64,000 nt of DNA from Anaerolineales bacterium UBA6055 (GTDB lineage: Bacteria > Chloroflexota > Anaerolineae > Aggregatilineales > Phototrophicaceae), in contig DIYL01000062.1 in NCBI GenBank assembly GCA_002428985.1, positions 62,001 to 126,000 on the forward strand. Direction: 5' to 3'. This document shows positions 42,484-51,407 of this stretch, piece by piece (within the stretch, counting starts at the first letter, position 1; every line of letters begins with the position of its first letter). The position numbers and the translations under genes were made by a program. The notes beneath the pieces were generated by a model. The model did not search any database. It was not told the origin of the DNA and saw only the letters and a list, made by a program, of their open reading frames with translations.

Positions 42484-42705
42484 ATGGGTGACTTTTTTTT
42501 AATTGGCGGTGGATTGATCTTTTTAGTATTGGCGGGACTGTGCATGATGCGTCGTGATCTTGTATGGCGATTGTATTCACTTGAACCCCGTTGGCGCGAG
42601 GAAAACCCCGAACGCACTGACGCATGGGATCGTCGCACACAAAAATCTGCGATGTACTATGCAATTGTTGGACTCATTTTTATTGCTTTTGGGCTTGTGA
42701 TATAA
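42484..42705 (+). CDS. Small two-helix membrane protein of unknown function
   Basis: A 73-residue protein. Two hydrophobic segments (about residues 3-20, FFLIGGGLIFLVLAGLC, and 54-72, YAIVGLIFIAFGLVI) are separated by a basic, Trp- and Arg-rich cytosolic loop (RDLVWRLYSLEPRW). It resembles small hypothetical membrane proteins of Firmicutes and Chloroflexota. The stop codon is followed at once by the GNAT gene's ATG, so they form a pair. I start at ATG 42484 because the longer frame begins close to the -10 box with no ribosome site. Confidence 0.6.
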   Translation: MGDFFLIGGGLIFLVLAGLCMMRRDLVWRLYSLEPRWREENPERTDAWDRRTQKSAMYYAIVGLIFIAFGLVI

Positions 42706-43254
42706 ATGGACATTGAATTACGCCCTGTAGGTGTAGATGACGCGAGGTCATTAGCCGAAATTCTCAAGCGGAGTAATGAAGTGTTTCGTGGCAGTGTCCC
42801 CGACGCTGTATTAGACTATCCTCTTGAAGAGAGTGAAACGAACTGGCTTAAGCGTTTGAGACAAGGATTTGATGACCGTGATTTCATACTCCTAGCTGTT
42901 GATCAAGACAACAATGAGGTGGTTGGCCACTGTTGGGGGTGCCCTGCAGATGCGGATTCATCGTATGCGGGTGAACTAAAACAAATTGGGATTGTCCCAG
43001 AATATCAGAGGCAAGGTATTGGTCGTTTGATGTTACAGACTGTGGCTAAAAAGTTAGCCCAGCAAGCGATGGCTAGCATGTGTGTCCATGTTTTAGCTAT
43101 AAATCCAAATCGCAAATTTTACGAACATCTTGGTGCGAGATATGTCTCTCAATATATGTTTGATTGGGATGGCTTTAAAACACTCTCTTACATTTATGGT
43201 TGGGATGATACAAGCCACTTAATTGCAGCATCAAATAAGGGAATTAAAAAATGA
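42706..43254 (+). CDS. GNAT-family N-acetyltransferase
   Basis: A 182-residue acyl-CoA-dependent acetyltransferase: ELRPVGVDDARSLAEI at the start, then KQIGIVPEYQRQGIGRLMLQ near residue 100 (the acetyl-CoA pyrophosphate loop Q/R-x-x-G-x-G/A), and a C-terminal NRKFYEHLGARYV. Substrate unknown. It begins directly after the stop of the small membrane gene. The stop overlaps the terminator hairpin at 43254. Confidence 0.85.
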   Translation: MDIELRPVGVDDARSLAEILKRSNEVFRGSVPDAVLDYPLEESETNWLKRLRQGFDDRDFILLAVDQDNNEVVGHCWGCPADADSSYAGELKQIGIVPEYQRQGIGRLMLQTVAKKLAQQAMASMCVHVLAINPNRKFYEHLGARYVSQYMFDWDGFKTLSYIYGWDDTSHLIAASNKGIKK

Positions 43255-43285
43255 GTGGGACTCCCAGTAACGTGTGAGTCCCACT
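43254..43285. terminator. Bidirectional hairpin terminator between convergent genes
   Basis: AGTGGGACTC (43254-43263) and its perfect complement (43276-43285) flank a 12-nt loop. It overlaps the last base of the GNAT stop and lies 18 bp from the end of the convergent lipoprotein gene. Confidence 0.7.
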
Positions 43286-43302
43286 AAAGAAGTGTCAGCA
43301 AA

Positions 43303-44469
43303 CTAGCTACATAGTTCATCCATAATATGGGTGAATGTGCCTGTTATTGTGGTTGTATTTGTTGTCTCAGGATCTAGATCGTTCAATTGGCTTAGAGTAA
43401 TGGTATACGAGCCACTGAAGGCTTCACCCGGGGCCGTTGCAATAGTATCTAGTGTGAGTGTATAAGTGATGGTGTTTGTATAATCTTCACCCTCGTCAAA
43501 TGGTTGGGCATAAGCAGACATGCTAGCAGGTGGAATATCGAAGTTTTCACGATCATAGATATATTCACCAACTTCAGGTGCATTAAATGTAAATGATACA
43601 TCACCAACAACTTCGTTATCACGACTGTTGAACAGATTGGTGTAGCTGATGCGTGTAGTCGTATCTGAGCAGAGATCAACGCCAAATGCACTTACCATTG
43701 ACCCTTCGACAGCGCCTGAGACAAATGCTGTGAAGTCGTCAGATAGCTCGATTGTAATCGGATCTAGTTCTGGTAAATCGCCTGTGGTGACGTCTGCATT
43801 ACCAATAAATTGCACCATATCATCAACAAAATCTAAAACAACCGTGTCATCATCACCATATGCGAAGGCGGTGACAATCAGCTCAGAATCTCCAAAACCA
43901 CGGCGGAAGGACGGCAGTCCTGATCGTTCGTTACGATATTCATATACAGTAACGCCGTTAATATCGTGAGTGGTTTCGAAATCGGGTAGTGCGCGTGCTT
44001 GTTCGTCATAACTTACAGGAGAATCTGCTAACTGTGTCAATGATAGGAAAGTATAAACTTCTGGGCGAACAATTGATTGTTCACTGATTGACCAGCCATC
44101 CGGTGCGTTGGTGGACAGTGATGCTGTACCCGATTCTCCTACATTGTTAGCTCTGGAATAGTCAATATCGACAGTCAATACTTCTGAGCCTGCTACACTT
44201 TGTGATGCTGTATTTTCAGTTGTATCAGAGTCTGTTTCCGCATTTTCTTCATTAGATGCTGCTGGCTCAGACTCTGTTTCGGTGTCTTCTTCACTAGACT
44301 CTTCTGATTCAACAGTGTCAGCATCCGCATCAGAAGAGTCATCAGACTGGACTTCACTACCTACGGTTGGGGCGAGGGTTGGAAGCGCCTCTTCTTCACC
44401 GCCACATGCGACCAATAAAATCGCTAACATAGCTAGCGTAAGTGTGTTGATAATCAAGTTGTTCTTCAT
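43303..44469 (-). CDS. Secreted lipoprotein of unknown function
   Basis: A 388-residue protein. The signal peptide ends in the lipobox LLVAC (Cys at about residue 22), so it is lipid-anchored outside the membrane. Residues 25-105 form a Ser/Glu/Asp/Thr-rich linker. The rest, from about residue 110, looks like a beta-rich domain with APDGWSISEQS and WS-type strands reminiscent of PsbP/LpqN-like domains, then a second beta-rich part (TFNAPEVGEYIYDREN). The fold is a guess. It lies 80 bp downstream of the M20 peptidase gene, on the same strand. AAAGGAA precedes the ATG. Confidence 0.7.
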   Translation of the reverse strand: MKNNLIINTLTLAMLAILLVACGGEEEALPTLAPTVGSEVQSDDSSDADADTVESEESSEEDTETESEPAASNEENAETDSDTTENTASQSVAGSEVLTVDIDYSRANNVGESGTASLSTNAPDGWSISEQSIVRPEVYTFLSLTQLADSPVSYDEQARALPDFETTHDINGVTVYEYRNERSGLPSFRRGFGDSELIVTAFAYGDDDTVVLDFVDDMVQFIGNADVTTGDLPELDPITIELSDDFTAFVSGAVEGSMVSAFGVDLCSDTTTRISYTNLFNSRDNEVVGDVSFTFNAPEVGEYIYDRENFDIPPASMSAYAQPFDEGEDYTNTITYTLTLDTIATAPGEAFSGSYTITLSQLNDLDPETTNTTTITGTFTHIMDELCS

Positions 44470-44549
44470 GTTGTTTCCTTTGGGATAATGTTAATATCAA
44501 CACACATTATTCTAGCATGACTGCGAAAGTTTACATGGCCTCTATAGTG

Positions 44550-45929
44550 TTATTCAGATACCTCTGCAAAATTATGATATAAGCGAATACCAGCTTGTAA
44601 CGCTGTGAAGAATGATTCGGTATCAAGATATTCGTTAGGCGAATGAATACCACCACCTGTTCCATAACCAAAAGCTGTAATGGGTAGACCGATGATACGG
44701 TTGAAAACGCCTAAAATTGGAATTGAACCACCAGTACGTTTCAAGCTTGCACGTTTGCCAAGTGTACTTTCGATAGCCGATTGAACTGCTTCCAAATAAG
44801 GTCCTGCTGTGACAAGTTGGAAGTACCATTGTTCTTCACCGATTGTACATTCCACAGCAACAGCTTCGGTCGCAAATCCTTCAACATAATTCTTCAGAAT
44901 TTGCGATACAACGGTTGGATCTTGGTCAGGGGCAAGACGCATGGTGATTTTAAAACCTGCTTCTGCAGGAAGCACAGTTTTACTACCTGCACCTTGGTAG
45001 CCACCCCACATACCATTGACATCGAGTGTTGGATAGACTGTAGCACGCTCTGAGACTGGTGCGATTTTTTCGCCCCAGAAGGCTTTTACACCAGACCGTT
45101 CCATTTTTTCGTCTGCATCAAATCCAGCCTTAATACGTTCCTTTTCTGCATCGTCAACTTCAACAACAGTGTCATAGTATCCCGGGAGTTGAATTCGCCC
45201 ATCATCATCATGGAATGAACCGATGATTTTACCTGCGATATGTAGTGGATTTTGTACGATGCCACCATACTCACCTGAATGTAAGTCAGCGGTTGGACCT
45301 GTGACTTTCACTTCTGCACTGACAATACCACGTCCAGCATAATAGATGGCTGGATTTTCAGGATCGAGTTCACCATCACAATTGAGCATGACATCTGCGG
45401 TAAGCATATCTTTATGCGATTCGACAAAATTTAAGATGCTAGGTGAACCGGATTCTTCTTCACCTTCAAACATGATTTTGACGTTGACAGGGAGTTCACC
45501 TGTTGTTTTTAGCATCGCCTCAAAGACTTTTAAGTTGCCCCAGACACCGGCTTTATTATCGCTAGCACCGCGTGCGTACATTTTGCCATCACGAATTTCT
45601 GCCTCGAATGGTTGTGATTCCCACAATGGCAATGGATCAACAGGTTGCACATCATAGTGATCATAGACTAATACTGTCGGTTTATCATCGCCTGCATGAA
45701 GCCAATCTGCATAGACAACAGGATGTCCACCTGTTTCGAGCAGTTGTGCATTATCAAAGCCAATGTCTTTAAATTGCTGAACAACCCATTCAGCACAGGC
45801 ACGCGTATCCGCATCATAAGCAGGGTCACCACCGATTGATGGGAAAGCTAAGAGCTCTTTATAGTCCTCTAAAATCTTATTATTTGTTTCTTCAATATAA
45901 TCAATTGCATTTTGTATTTTTTCGCTCAT
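44550..45929 (-). CDS. M20-family metallodipeptidase
   Basis: A 459-residue two-zinc peptidase. VYDHYDVQPVDPL holds the first zinc His, GASDNKAG the bridging Asp, MFEGEEESGSP the catalytic and metal Glu pair, NCDGEL the next ligand, and GIHSPNEYLD the last His. An inserted dimerisation domain (PTADLHSGEYGG) sits in the middle. The long form of this type (about 450-470 residues, CNDP/DapE-like) cleaves dipeptides or acyl amino acids in the cytosol. AAGGGC lies before the ATG. It is followed by the lipoprotein gene. Confidence 0.9.
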   Translation of the reverse strand: MSEKIQNAIDYIEETNNKILEDYKELLAFPSIGGDPAYDADTRACAEWVVQQFKDIGFDNAQLLETGGHPVVYADWLHAGDDKPTVLVYDHYDVQPVDPLPLWESQPFEAEIRDGKMYARGASDNKAGVWGNLKVFEAMLKTTGELPVNVKIMFEGEEESGSPSILNFVESHKDMLTADVMLNCDGELDPENPAIYYAGRGIVSAEVKVTGPTADLHSGEYGGIVQNPLHIAGKIIGSFHDDDGRIQLPGYYDTVVEVDDAEKERIKAGFDADEKMERSGVKAFWGEKIAPVSERATVYPTLDVNGMWGGYQGAGSKTVLPAEAGFKITMRLAPDQDPTVVSQILKNYVEGFATEAVAVECTIGEEQWYFQLVTAGPYLEAVQSAIESTLGKRASLKRTGGSIPILGVFNRIIGLPITAFGYGTGGGIHSPNEYLDTESFFTALQAGIRLYHNFAEVSE

Positions 45930-46009
45930 TGAGTAGCCCTTACGTTAAAAAGTGAATTAAAACGATAATAACCTATAGAGCATAAATCCGACAATATTTG
46001 TTTTGTTGC

Positions 46010-46037
46010 TTGACAATGTAAAAGCGCTGTGTATTTA
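46010..46037 (+). promoter_or_regulatory. Promoter of the LysE-family exporter gene
   Basis: A perfect TTGACA (46010-46015) and TATTTA (46032-46037) are spaced 16 bp apart, 31 bp before the chosen ATG. The longer reading frame would overlap this promoter, so it is not used. Confidence 0.5.
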
Positions 46038-46068
46038 TGGAGGGAGTTCAATAAAAGAGGAGTTCATT

Positions 46069-46707
46069 ATGATTGACAGTGGGTCGTTAGTTGTATTTGT
46101 TTTGGCATCATTGGCGCTATTGTTAGCACCTGGTCCGGCTGTATTATATGTCGTTGCTCGTAGTGTTGATCAAGGGCGAATGGCGGGTATTGTCTCTGTA
46201 TTAGGGATTAGTCTTGGTGGATGGGTGCATGTAGTGGCGGCTGCTATTGGTCTATCTGCTTTGCTCGTGTCATCTGCATTAGCATTTACCGTTGTGAAAT
46301 ACCTAGGCGCGGCGTATCTTATTTATCTGGGTATCACAACATTACTTGCTCCAACCAAACCTGTTGGTGACACTGAAATTGTCAAGATGTCGCATGCAAA
46401 AATTTTCCGTCAGGGCATGATTGTCAATATCCTCAACCCCAAAACTGCACTTTTCTTCTTCACATTTATTCCACAATTTGTTGATCCGTCGAGAGGATCC
46501 ATTGCATTACAGATTGTTTTTCTTGGATCAATATTCTTGATTATGGCAGTGATAACAGATAGTGTGTATGCTCTTGTTGCAGGGACGCTTGGCGAGTGGT
46601 TGAAAACAAATCAACAATTCTTGAAAATTCAGAAGTATCTATCGGGAACGATTTATATCTTGCTTGGGGTTACCACTGCATTATCTGGCAACAGTAGTGA
46701 ATCATAG
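46069..46707 (+). CDS. LysE/RhtB-family amino-acid exporter
   Basis: A 212-residue membrane protein with about 6 helices. The N-terminal LALLLAPGPAVLYVVARSVDQG (split by wording) matches the LysE/RhtB motif PGP, and near the middle NPKTALFFFTFIPQFVDP is the conserved second-half motif. It probably exports an amino acid or homoserine-lactone-like compound. ATG 46069 has GAGGAG 7 bases upstream. Confidence 0.87.
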   Translation: MIDSGSLVVFVLASLALLLAPGPAVLYVVARSVDQGRMAGIVSVLGISLGGWVHVVAAAIGLSALLVSSALAFTVVKYLGAAYLIYLGITTLLAPTKPVGDTEIVKMSHAKIFRQGMIVNILNPKTALFFFTFIPQFVDPSRGSIALQIVFLGSIFLIMAVITDSVYALVAGTLGEWLKTNQQFLKIQKYLSGTIYILLGVTTALSGNSSES

Positions 46708-46782
46708 TTTGCCTGCCTGAACAGAGAAGCTTGCGACTTCGGCTTGTTGTATTTGATGGGATCAAAAACATATGTGGTTTGG

Positions 46783-46806
46783 AGGAGCATGATATACCAT
46801 GCTCCT
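46783..46806. terminator. Hairpin terminator between convergent genes
   Basis: AGGAGCATG (46783-46791) and its exact complement (46798-46806) with a 6-nt loop, followed by ACGAATTTTC on the plus strand. It is placed 31 bp from the end of the minus-strand gene and 76 bp after LysE. Confidence 0.65.
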
Positions 46807-46836
46807 ACGAATTTTCTTTGAGGCTAACAAATTAGC

Positions 46837-48270
46837 TTATGGATTACGTACCTGTGTGATTTTACCGCTAACGTCGACATTACCATTAGCATCACCGAGT
46901 AGACCCCAATCGCCTTGGTTAATGAGGCGTACCCAGAAATCACCACGTTTCTTTAGACCATAGAAGCCTTGTTCACGAGCTTGCTTATCGTGGGATTCTT
47001 TACGAAGTTCGGCAACACGTTGAATCAGTTGTTCTTCAGTAATACCGTTCTGGCCGGGTTTCGATTGTGGTGCTACACCGAGTTGTTTTTCTGCAAGGCG
47101 AACAAACCCGTGGCCTGTACCAAAATTAACACCCATATCAAAGAGAAGTGCAATGCCTAATGGGGATGTCAGGCCGCGTGGCTCAATATAGCCTTTCCAG
47201 ACTTTGTCCCAATATTTTTCGTCAGCGACAGAATGTTGAGCATCTTTCATGACTTGTTCGTCTGCTGCTGCAATCAGCAAGTTCTTGAGATTTTCATCGT
47301 TACGTAAGCCTTGATCTTTTGCTTCGATGCGCGGTAAATATCCACGTAGTTGGTTGGCAACATCAGTCTGTGAGTTTTGTAGATAGCGTTGAACAACGGT
47401 AATCATAGAACCCGCCGCCATCGTAAACTGGATTAAACCATAGCTGATAATACCCGCATCGTAATTATTGTATGCAGCATATCCGCTACCTTCGAAATTA
47501 CCTGTGACCGCATAGGATGCCATCTTGATACGGTTAAGGTCATCAAAGCCTTCGCGTGAAGTAATCGGAGGAACAGGACCGCCGATGACTAATGCTGGTT
47601 GTAAGAAGACAGGGTTACCCGATGTAGCCTTTTCTGCTGACCATCCACCAGCGTGTTGCCACCATACATAGCCGTCTGCTTCTGTCCGTGAACTTGGGAC
47701 AACTTCAACAACATTTGTCGCTTCGATCCAACCAAGATGTTGGGCGGATAATGATGCTGCTGCACGGATACGAACTTTGCCCGCTGCTTCATACTTGTTA
47801 CTTGGTTGTTGTGCAGCAGGTGTCGCAGGTGCTGATGGAGCTTGTGTTTGTGGTTGAGGTGTAGCGGGCGGAGCACTCGGAGCCGCTGGGGCTGTACCTG
47901 CTGGTGCTTCTTCGCCGGGACCTGGTCTTGGGGCTGTTGGATTGATGGTCAACTCGGACGCACGTGTTTGTGCAAGCCCATCGGAATAGCCAAATTGTGC
48001 ACAGTCACCTTCAATTGCGATCCAATCATCACGCACCCAACCTACTGCATCACCTGGGAATTCAAGTCTGAACCAGAAGTGTGGCTTGCCATTTGTTTCA
48101 GCATTATTGTCATCACGTTTGACACGTAGAATCGGTAAATTACCGAATCCTACTGGAGCAGTAAATTTTACAGGTGCTTCTGTTGAGCGTTTTTCGTGAA
48201 ATGGGACTTCAGTCGCTGTTGGATTATCGAGCATTCCTAAAATTGTTGCTTTTGCAGTCATTATGTTCAT
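46837..48270 (-). CDS. SH3b-domain protein with a C-terminal GH46/lysozyme-like domain, no signal peptide
   Basis: A 477-residue modular protein. Residues about 1-90 form an SH3-like domain (HFWFRLEFPGDAVGWVRDDWI), and a Pro/Ala-rich linker follows (about 110-160). Residues 163-225 are an SH3b domain (KVRIRAAASLSAQHLGWI, WWQHAGGWS). The rest is helical: IKMASYAVTGNFEGSGYAAY, a Glu, then about 13 residues to YDAGIISYGLIQF. This fits the Glu/Asp pair layout of GH46 chitosanases and related lysozyme-fold enzymes. It should bind and cut a cell-wall or chitosan-like glycan. No signal peptide is present whichever start is used; AAGGAG precedes ATG 48270. The route out of the cell is unclear. Confidence 0.72.
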   Translation of the reverse strand: MNIMTAKATILGMLDNPTATEVPFHEKRSTEAPVKFTAPVGFGNLPILRVKRDDNNAETNGKPHFWFRLEFPGDAVGWVRDDWIAIEGDCAQFGYSDGLAQTRASELTINPTAPRPGPGEEAPAGTAPAAPSAPPATPQPQTQAPSAPATPAAQQPSNKYEAAGKVRIRAAASLSAQHLGWIEATNVVEVVPSSRTEADGYVWWQHAGGWSAEKATSGNPVFLQPALVIGGPVPPITSREGFDDLNRIKMASYAVTGNFEGSGYAAYNNYDAGIISYGLIQFTMAAGSMITVVQRYLQNSQTDVANQLRGYLPRIEAKDQGLRNDENLKNLLIAAADEQVMKDAQHSVADEKYWDKVWKGYIEPRGLTSPLGIALLFDMGVNFGTGHGFVRLAEKQLGVAPQSKPGQNGITEEQLIQRVAELRKESHDKQAREQGFYGLKKRGDFWVRLINQGDWGLLGDANGNVDVSGKITQVRNP

Positions 48271-48537
48271 AAACTCCTTATTTATCAGAATACACAACCT
48301 TATCGTACACCACACTCCACAAACTCAGCACAAACATTTGGAAACTTTCCAGTTAGAGGAACCGAATTGTAGAAATTTTGCTATGGAGTTTAAGGTCTTC
48401 ATCACTAGGATTGCTCCAAATAGGACGAAGTTGATAATCAATATCGGATTTATGGAAAGTTGTTATGATTTATTCAGATTTGGAATGTAAGATACAATAC
48501 ACTAGAGATGGTTATCAACAGGAATGTGTACAGAATT

Positions 48538-49263
48538 ATGTCAAAACAACAAAATATCCTTGTCGTAGATGATGAACGAACAATACGCGAAGTCGTCCGA
48601 CGTTATCTTGAACTTGAAGGCTTTGATGTAACCGAAGCTGAAACTGGACCAGAAGCACTATCTATACTTCAGACCGAAACACCAGATTTGATTGTGCTTG
48701 ATATTATGCTACCGGGTGTCGATGGGTTTACTATTACACGTAAATTGAGAAACCCTGTCGAATATACGCCCTTGAGCATTGAAGGGGATATTCCCATTAT
48801 TTTACTGACAGCCCGTACCAATGAGGTTGATCGTGTTGCGGGTTTTGAGGTTGGTGCTGACGATTATGTTGTCAAGCCATTTAGCCCTCGAGAGCTAGTT
48901 GCTCGCGTCAAAGCGGTATTACGTCGTAGCGCGACCGGAGCGGAAGATGCAGAAAATCCAGTCGAATTTGACAACCTCTACTTGGATCCGCGTAGTCGCT
49001 CGGTTAGTGTGAATCAAGATCCAGTGACATTGACTGCAAAGGAATTTGATTTACTGTGGTTTTTGGTCCGTCATCCGCGCCAAGTCTTTACACGTCAGCA
49101 ACTGCTTGATCATGTTTGGGGTTATGAATTTTATGGTGATGAAAGTACAGTTACTGTGCACGTACGCCGACTACGGGAAAAAATTGAAACTGACCCGAGT
49201 AAACCCTCCTATATCCAAACTGTGTGGGGTGTTGGTTATAAATTCGAAGCACCATCTATGTAA
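48538..49263 (+). CDS. OmpR/PhoB-family response regulator
   Basis: A 241-residue two-domain regulator. The receiver domain has VVDDERTIREVV (acidic pocket), the phospho-Asp in LIVLDIMLPGVDG (about residue 55), Thr in LLTARTN and Lys in VKPFSPREL. An insert of about 15 residues (VEYTPLSIEGD) lies between phospho-Asp and Thr. The C-terminal winged helix contains LTAKEFDLLWFLVRHP and VTVHVRRLREKIE. I start at ATG 48538 (MSKQQN), although its ribosome site is weak. It is followed 20 bp later by its sensor kinase. The regulon is unknown. Confidence 0.88.
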   Translation: MSKQQNILVVDDERTIREVVRRYLELEGFDVTEAETGPEALSILQTETPDLIVLDIMLPGVDGFTITRKLRNPVEYTPLSIEGDIPIILLTARTNEVDRVAGFEVGADDYVVKPFSPRELVARVKAVLRRSATGAEDAENPVEFDNLYLDPRSRSVSVNQDPVTLTAKEFDLLWFLVRHPRQVFTRQQLLDHVWGYEFYGDESTVTVHVRRLREKIETDPSKPSYIQTVWGVGYKFEAPSM

Positions 49264-49283
49264 CATAAAAAGAAAGTGAAACT

Positions 49284-50546
49284 ATGCTCAGACAATGGAA
49301 TCAAACATTATCGGATAATCCGCTGATTATCTTTGTATCAACATTGATTTTGCCGATCTTGGGAACAATCGTGATTGGTATCATCATCTTTGATATGCCC
49401 GAAAATGAGATTCAGACGCTCGTTACGTTTATGACACTGACGGGGATTATGACTTCATTATTGTCGTATGGGTTTTATCGACTGGGCATACTGGAGTTGT
49501 TCAGCAGTTTGCGCTGGTCGATTCTGACAGTAATTGCATTAACGGTCTTGATGATTTTCCTCAATGTTTGGGTGATTGCGCAGTTCACGTTTATCGAAGC
49601 GCATTATATTAGTTTGACATCAGCATTGCTTGTCTTTGCTGGATTGACTGCACTCACGATTGGTTTCTTTGCATCGAAAACCATGACGGATCGTCTCAGT
49701 CAGCTGACCGAGGCAACTCATGAACTAGCAGAGGGTAATTTAACAACACGTCTAAAAATTCCAGGTAATGATGAAATTTCACAGTTAGCGACGACATTTA
49801 ATATGATGGCACACAACTTGCAAGAAGTAGACGAACAAAAACGACAACTCGAACAAACACGCCGCGACTTGATCGCATGGGTATCACATGATTTGCGGAC
49901 TCCACTCGCTTCGATGCGTGTTATGCTTGAAGCGATGGCAGATGGGGTTGTAACGGACGAAGAGACCGTCCAGCGCTATATGAATACAAGCCTCGCAGAA
50001 ATTGAACATCTCAGTCATTTGATCGAGGATTTATTCGAGCTAGCACAATTAGATGTCGGGCATCTACAAATTGACTTCCATAGAGCATCAATCAGTGATC
50101 TGATCTCTGATACGATTGGTAGCATGATGGTCAAAGCCAATCAGCAAAACATTACGCTGAAGGGTGAAGTTGACGAATCCCTTGATCTTGTAAGAATGGC
50201 TCCTGATAAGATTCAACGCGTTCTATCGAATCTGGTGGATAATGCAATCAAATATACGCCTGAAAATGAGTCTGTGACAGTTCGCGCTTACTTCCAGAAA
50301 AACGATGTGCGGATTGATATTCATAACAGTGGATCGTATATCCCTGATGACGTGTTACCCCGATTGTTCGAAAGCTTCTATCGTGGTGAGCGGTCACGTC
50401 CACAGGGTGATGATGGGGTGCGTGGAACAGGTCTTGGCTTGGCGATTGCGCGCGGATTTATTGAAGCGCATGGCGGTCATATCTGGGCAACGAGTACTAA
50501 ATCTGAGGGAACAACGTTTAGTTTCACCCTCCCACAGCGTCCTTAG
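49284..50546 (+). CDS. Sensor histidine kinase (HAMP-HisKA-HATPase)
   Basis: A 420-residue membrane kinase. Four hydrophobic segments in residues 10-135 with only short loops suggest a membrane-embedded or intracellular signal. A HAMP domain (about 130-185, TEATHELAEGNLTTRLKI) follows. The H-box VSHDLRTPLAS (His near residue 202), N-box NLVDNAIKY, D/F-box and G-box GTGLGLAIARGF are intact. It should phosphorylate the regulator encoded directly upstream. A hairpin lies after its stop. Confidence 0.88.
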   Translation: MLRQWNQTLSDNPLIIFVSTLILPILGTIVIGIIIFDMPENEIQTLVTFMTLTGIMTSLLSYGFYRLGILELFSSLRWSILTVIALTVLMIFLNVWVIAQFTFIEAHYISLTSALLVFAGLTALTIGFFASKTMTDRLSQLTEATHELAEGNLTTRLKIPGNDEISQLATTFNMMAHNLQEVDEQKRQLEQTRRDLIAWVSHDLRTPLASMRVMLEAMADGVVTDEETVQRYMNTSLAEIEHLSHLIEDLFELAQLDVGHLQIDFHRASISDLISDTIGSMMVKANQQNITLKGEVDESLDLVRMAPDKIQRVLSNLVDNAIKYTPENESVTVRAYFQKNDVRIDIHNSGSYIPDDVLPRLFESFYRGERSRPQGDDGVRGTGLGLAIARGFIEAHGGHIWATSTKSEGTTFSFTLPQRP

Positions 50547-50560
50547 TGTATAACGAATAT

Positions 50561-50587
50561 GTGTCGAGGATGGTAACGCCTCGGCAC
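50561..50587 (+). terminator. Hairpin after the sensor kinase gene
   Basis: GTGTCGAGG (50561-50569) pairs with CCTCGGCAC (50579-50587; one G-T) around a 9-nt loop, 15 bp after the stop. No T run follows, so its terminator strength is uncertain; the next gene is 37 bp away. Confidence 0.45.
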
Positions 50588-50623
50588 AAGACTTCTAAAT
50601 CTTAGACTGAGGACACATCTCCC

Positions 50624-51238
50624 ATGACGAATGATCGTATTACCCTGATTTCTGACGAAAATGCCCCTGAAGAACTCACTGATATTTATACCAATGCAGA
50701 TAGTGCAATGGTAGATGGCAACTTACCCGGACCGACACTCTTTGGCAATCAAGTTCGTGCATTGGCACATAACCCTGCCTTATTGCAATCCCTTATCAAT
50801 GTATATGAGACGTTTGCGGATACGCAATCGGTCAACCGCAAATATCTAGAATTGGGTGTATTGGTTACATCTCGCGTCAATGCTTGTGAGTATTGCCTAC
50901 AACATCATACGCCATTGGGTGCTGAATCTGGCCTGACCTATGAACAGCTTGAGTGTATTAGTGATGGAGTCTGGCAAATTCATCGTGATTTATGGTCAGA
51001 TGAAGAATGGGTTGTCATACAATATGCTGAACAGATGACTCGCGAACCCCATAAGATCAATGATGCGATGTTTGAGGAATTACACCGTTACTTTGATGAT
51101 CGCCAAATTGTGGATATGTCGATGCGTTTTGCCTTGTGCTCAGCATGGAACAAATTCAACGATGCACTTGGACTCAACACCGAGTCTGCCTTCCAACACG
51201 CCTATGCAGACTTGATGGGCAAAGCAAACACGGACTAA
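50624..51238 (+). CDS. Carboxymuconolactone decarboxylase/AhpD-family protein
   Basis: A 204-residue helical protein with the CMD/AhpD core: RKYLELGVLVTSRVNACEYCLQHH around residues 83-106, including the redox CxxC and a following His, the proton-relay arrangement of AhpD-like peroxidase-related proteins. A C-terminal helix (FALCSAWNKFNDALGL) completes the fold. It may reduce peroxides or decarboxylate a lactone; this cannot be decided. It has GAGGA before the ATG and a strong terminator after it. Confidence 0.82.
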   Translation: MTNDRITLISDENAPEELTDIYTNADSAMVDGNLPGPTLFGNQVRALAHNPALLQSLINVYETFADTQSVNRKYLELGVLVTSRVNACEYCLQHHTPLGAESGLTYEQLECISDGVWQIHRDLWSDEEWVVIQYAEQMTREPHKINDAMFEELHRYFDDRQIVDMSMRFALCSAWNKFNDALGLNTESAFQHAYADLMGKANTD

Positions 51239-51265
51239 TCCATACCCCATTTTCGGAATTTCTAG

Positions 51266-51294
51266 CAGGGTGTCATATTTGGCACCCTGTTTTT
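51266..51294 (+). terminator. Rho-independent terminator after the AhpD-like gene
   Basis: CAGGGTGTCA (51266-51275) pairs with TGGCACCCTG (51280-51289) around a 4-nt loop (one G-T pair), followed by five T residues. Confidence 0.85.
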
Positions 51295-51308
51295 GATTCA
51301 AGTATAAA

Positions 51309-51363
51309 AAAGTGTAAAAATGCCACACTTTATGTAAAGTAAACTTGACATAATGACAAGTTT
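51309..51363. promoter_or_regulatory. Cluster of three overlapping dyads over a strong promoter
   Basis: AAAGTGT/ACACTTT (51309-51315, 51325-51331; N9 spacer), ACTTTA/TAAAGT (51327-51332, 51335-51340; N2) and AAACTTG/CAAGTTT (51341-51347, 51357-51363; N9) lie end to end. The last covers the -35 box TTGACA (51345-51350). This looks like an operator array, possibly for the XRE protein encoded by the third gene of the operon. Confidence 0.55.
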
Positions 51364-51373
51364 TAAAGATAAT
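51345..51373 (+). promoter_or_regulatory. Near-consensus promoter of the glycine-zipper/XRE operon
   Basis: TTGACA (51345-51350) and GATAAT (51368-51373) have the ideal 17-bp spacer, 34 bp upstream of the first ATG. It is the best sigma-70-type promoter in the window. Confidence 0.75.
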
Positions 51374-51407
51374 ATGGTTAATTCATTTGACAATATAGGA
51401 GAACAAA

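Noticed and set aside
44205..44400. Repetitive DNA in the lipoprotein gene.
   Set aside because: It encodes an ordinary Ser/Glu/Asp/Thr linker after the lipobox; there is no exact DNA repeat.
46003..46068. 22-residue N-terminal extension of the LysE-type exporter.
   Set aside because: It overlaps a TTGACA/TATTTA promoter. ATG 46069 has GAGGAG upstream and gives the normal family start.
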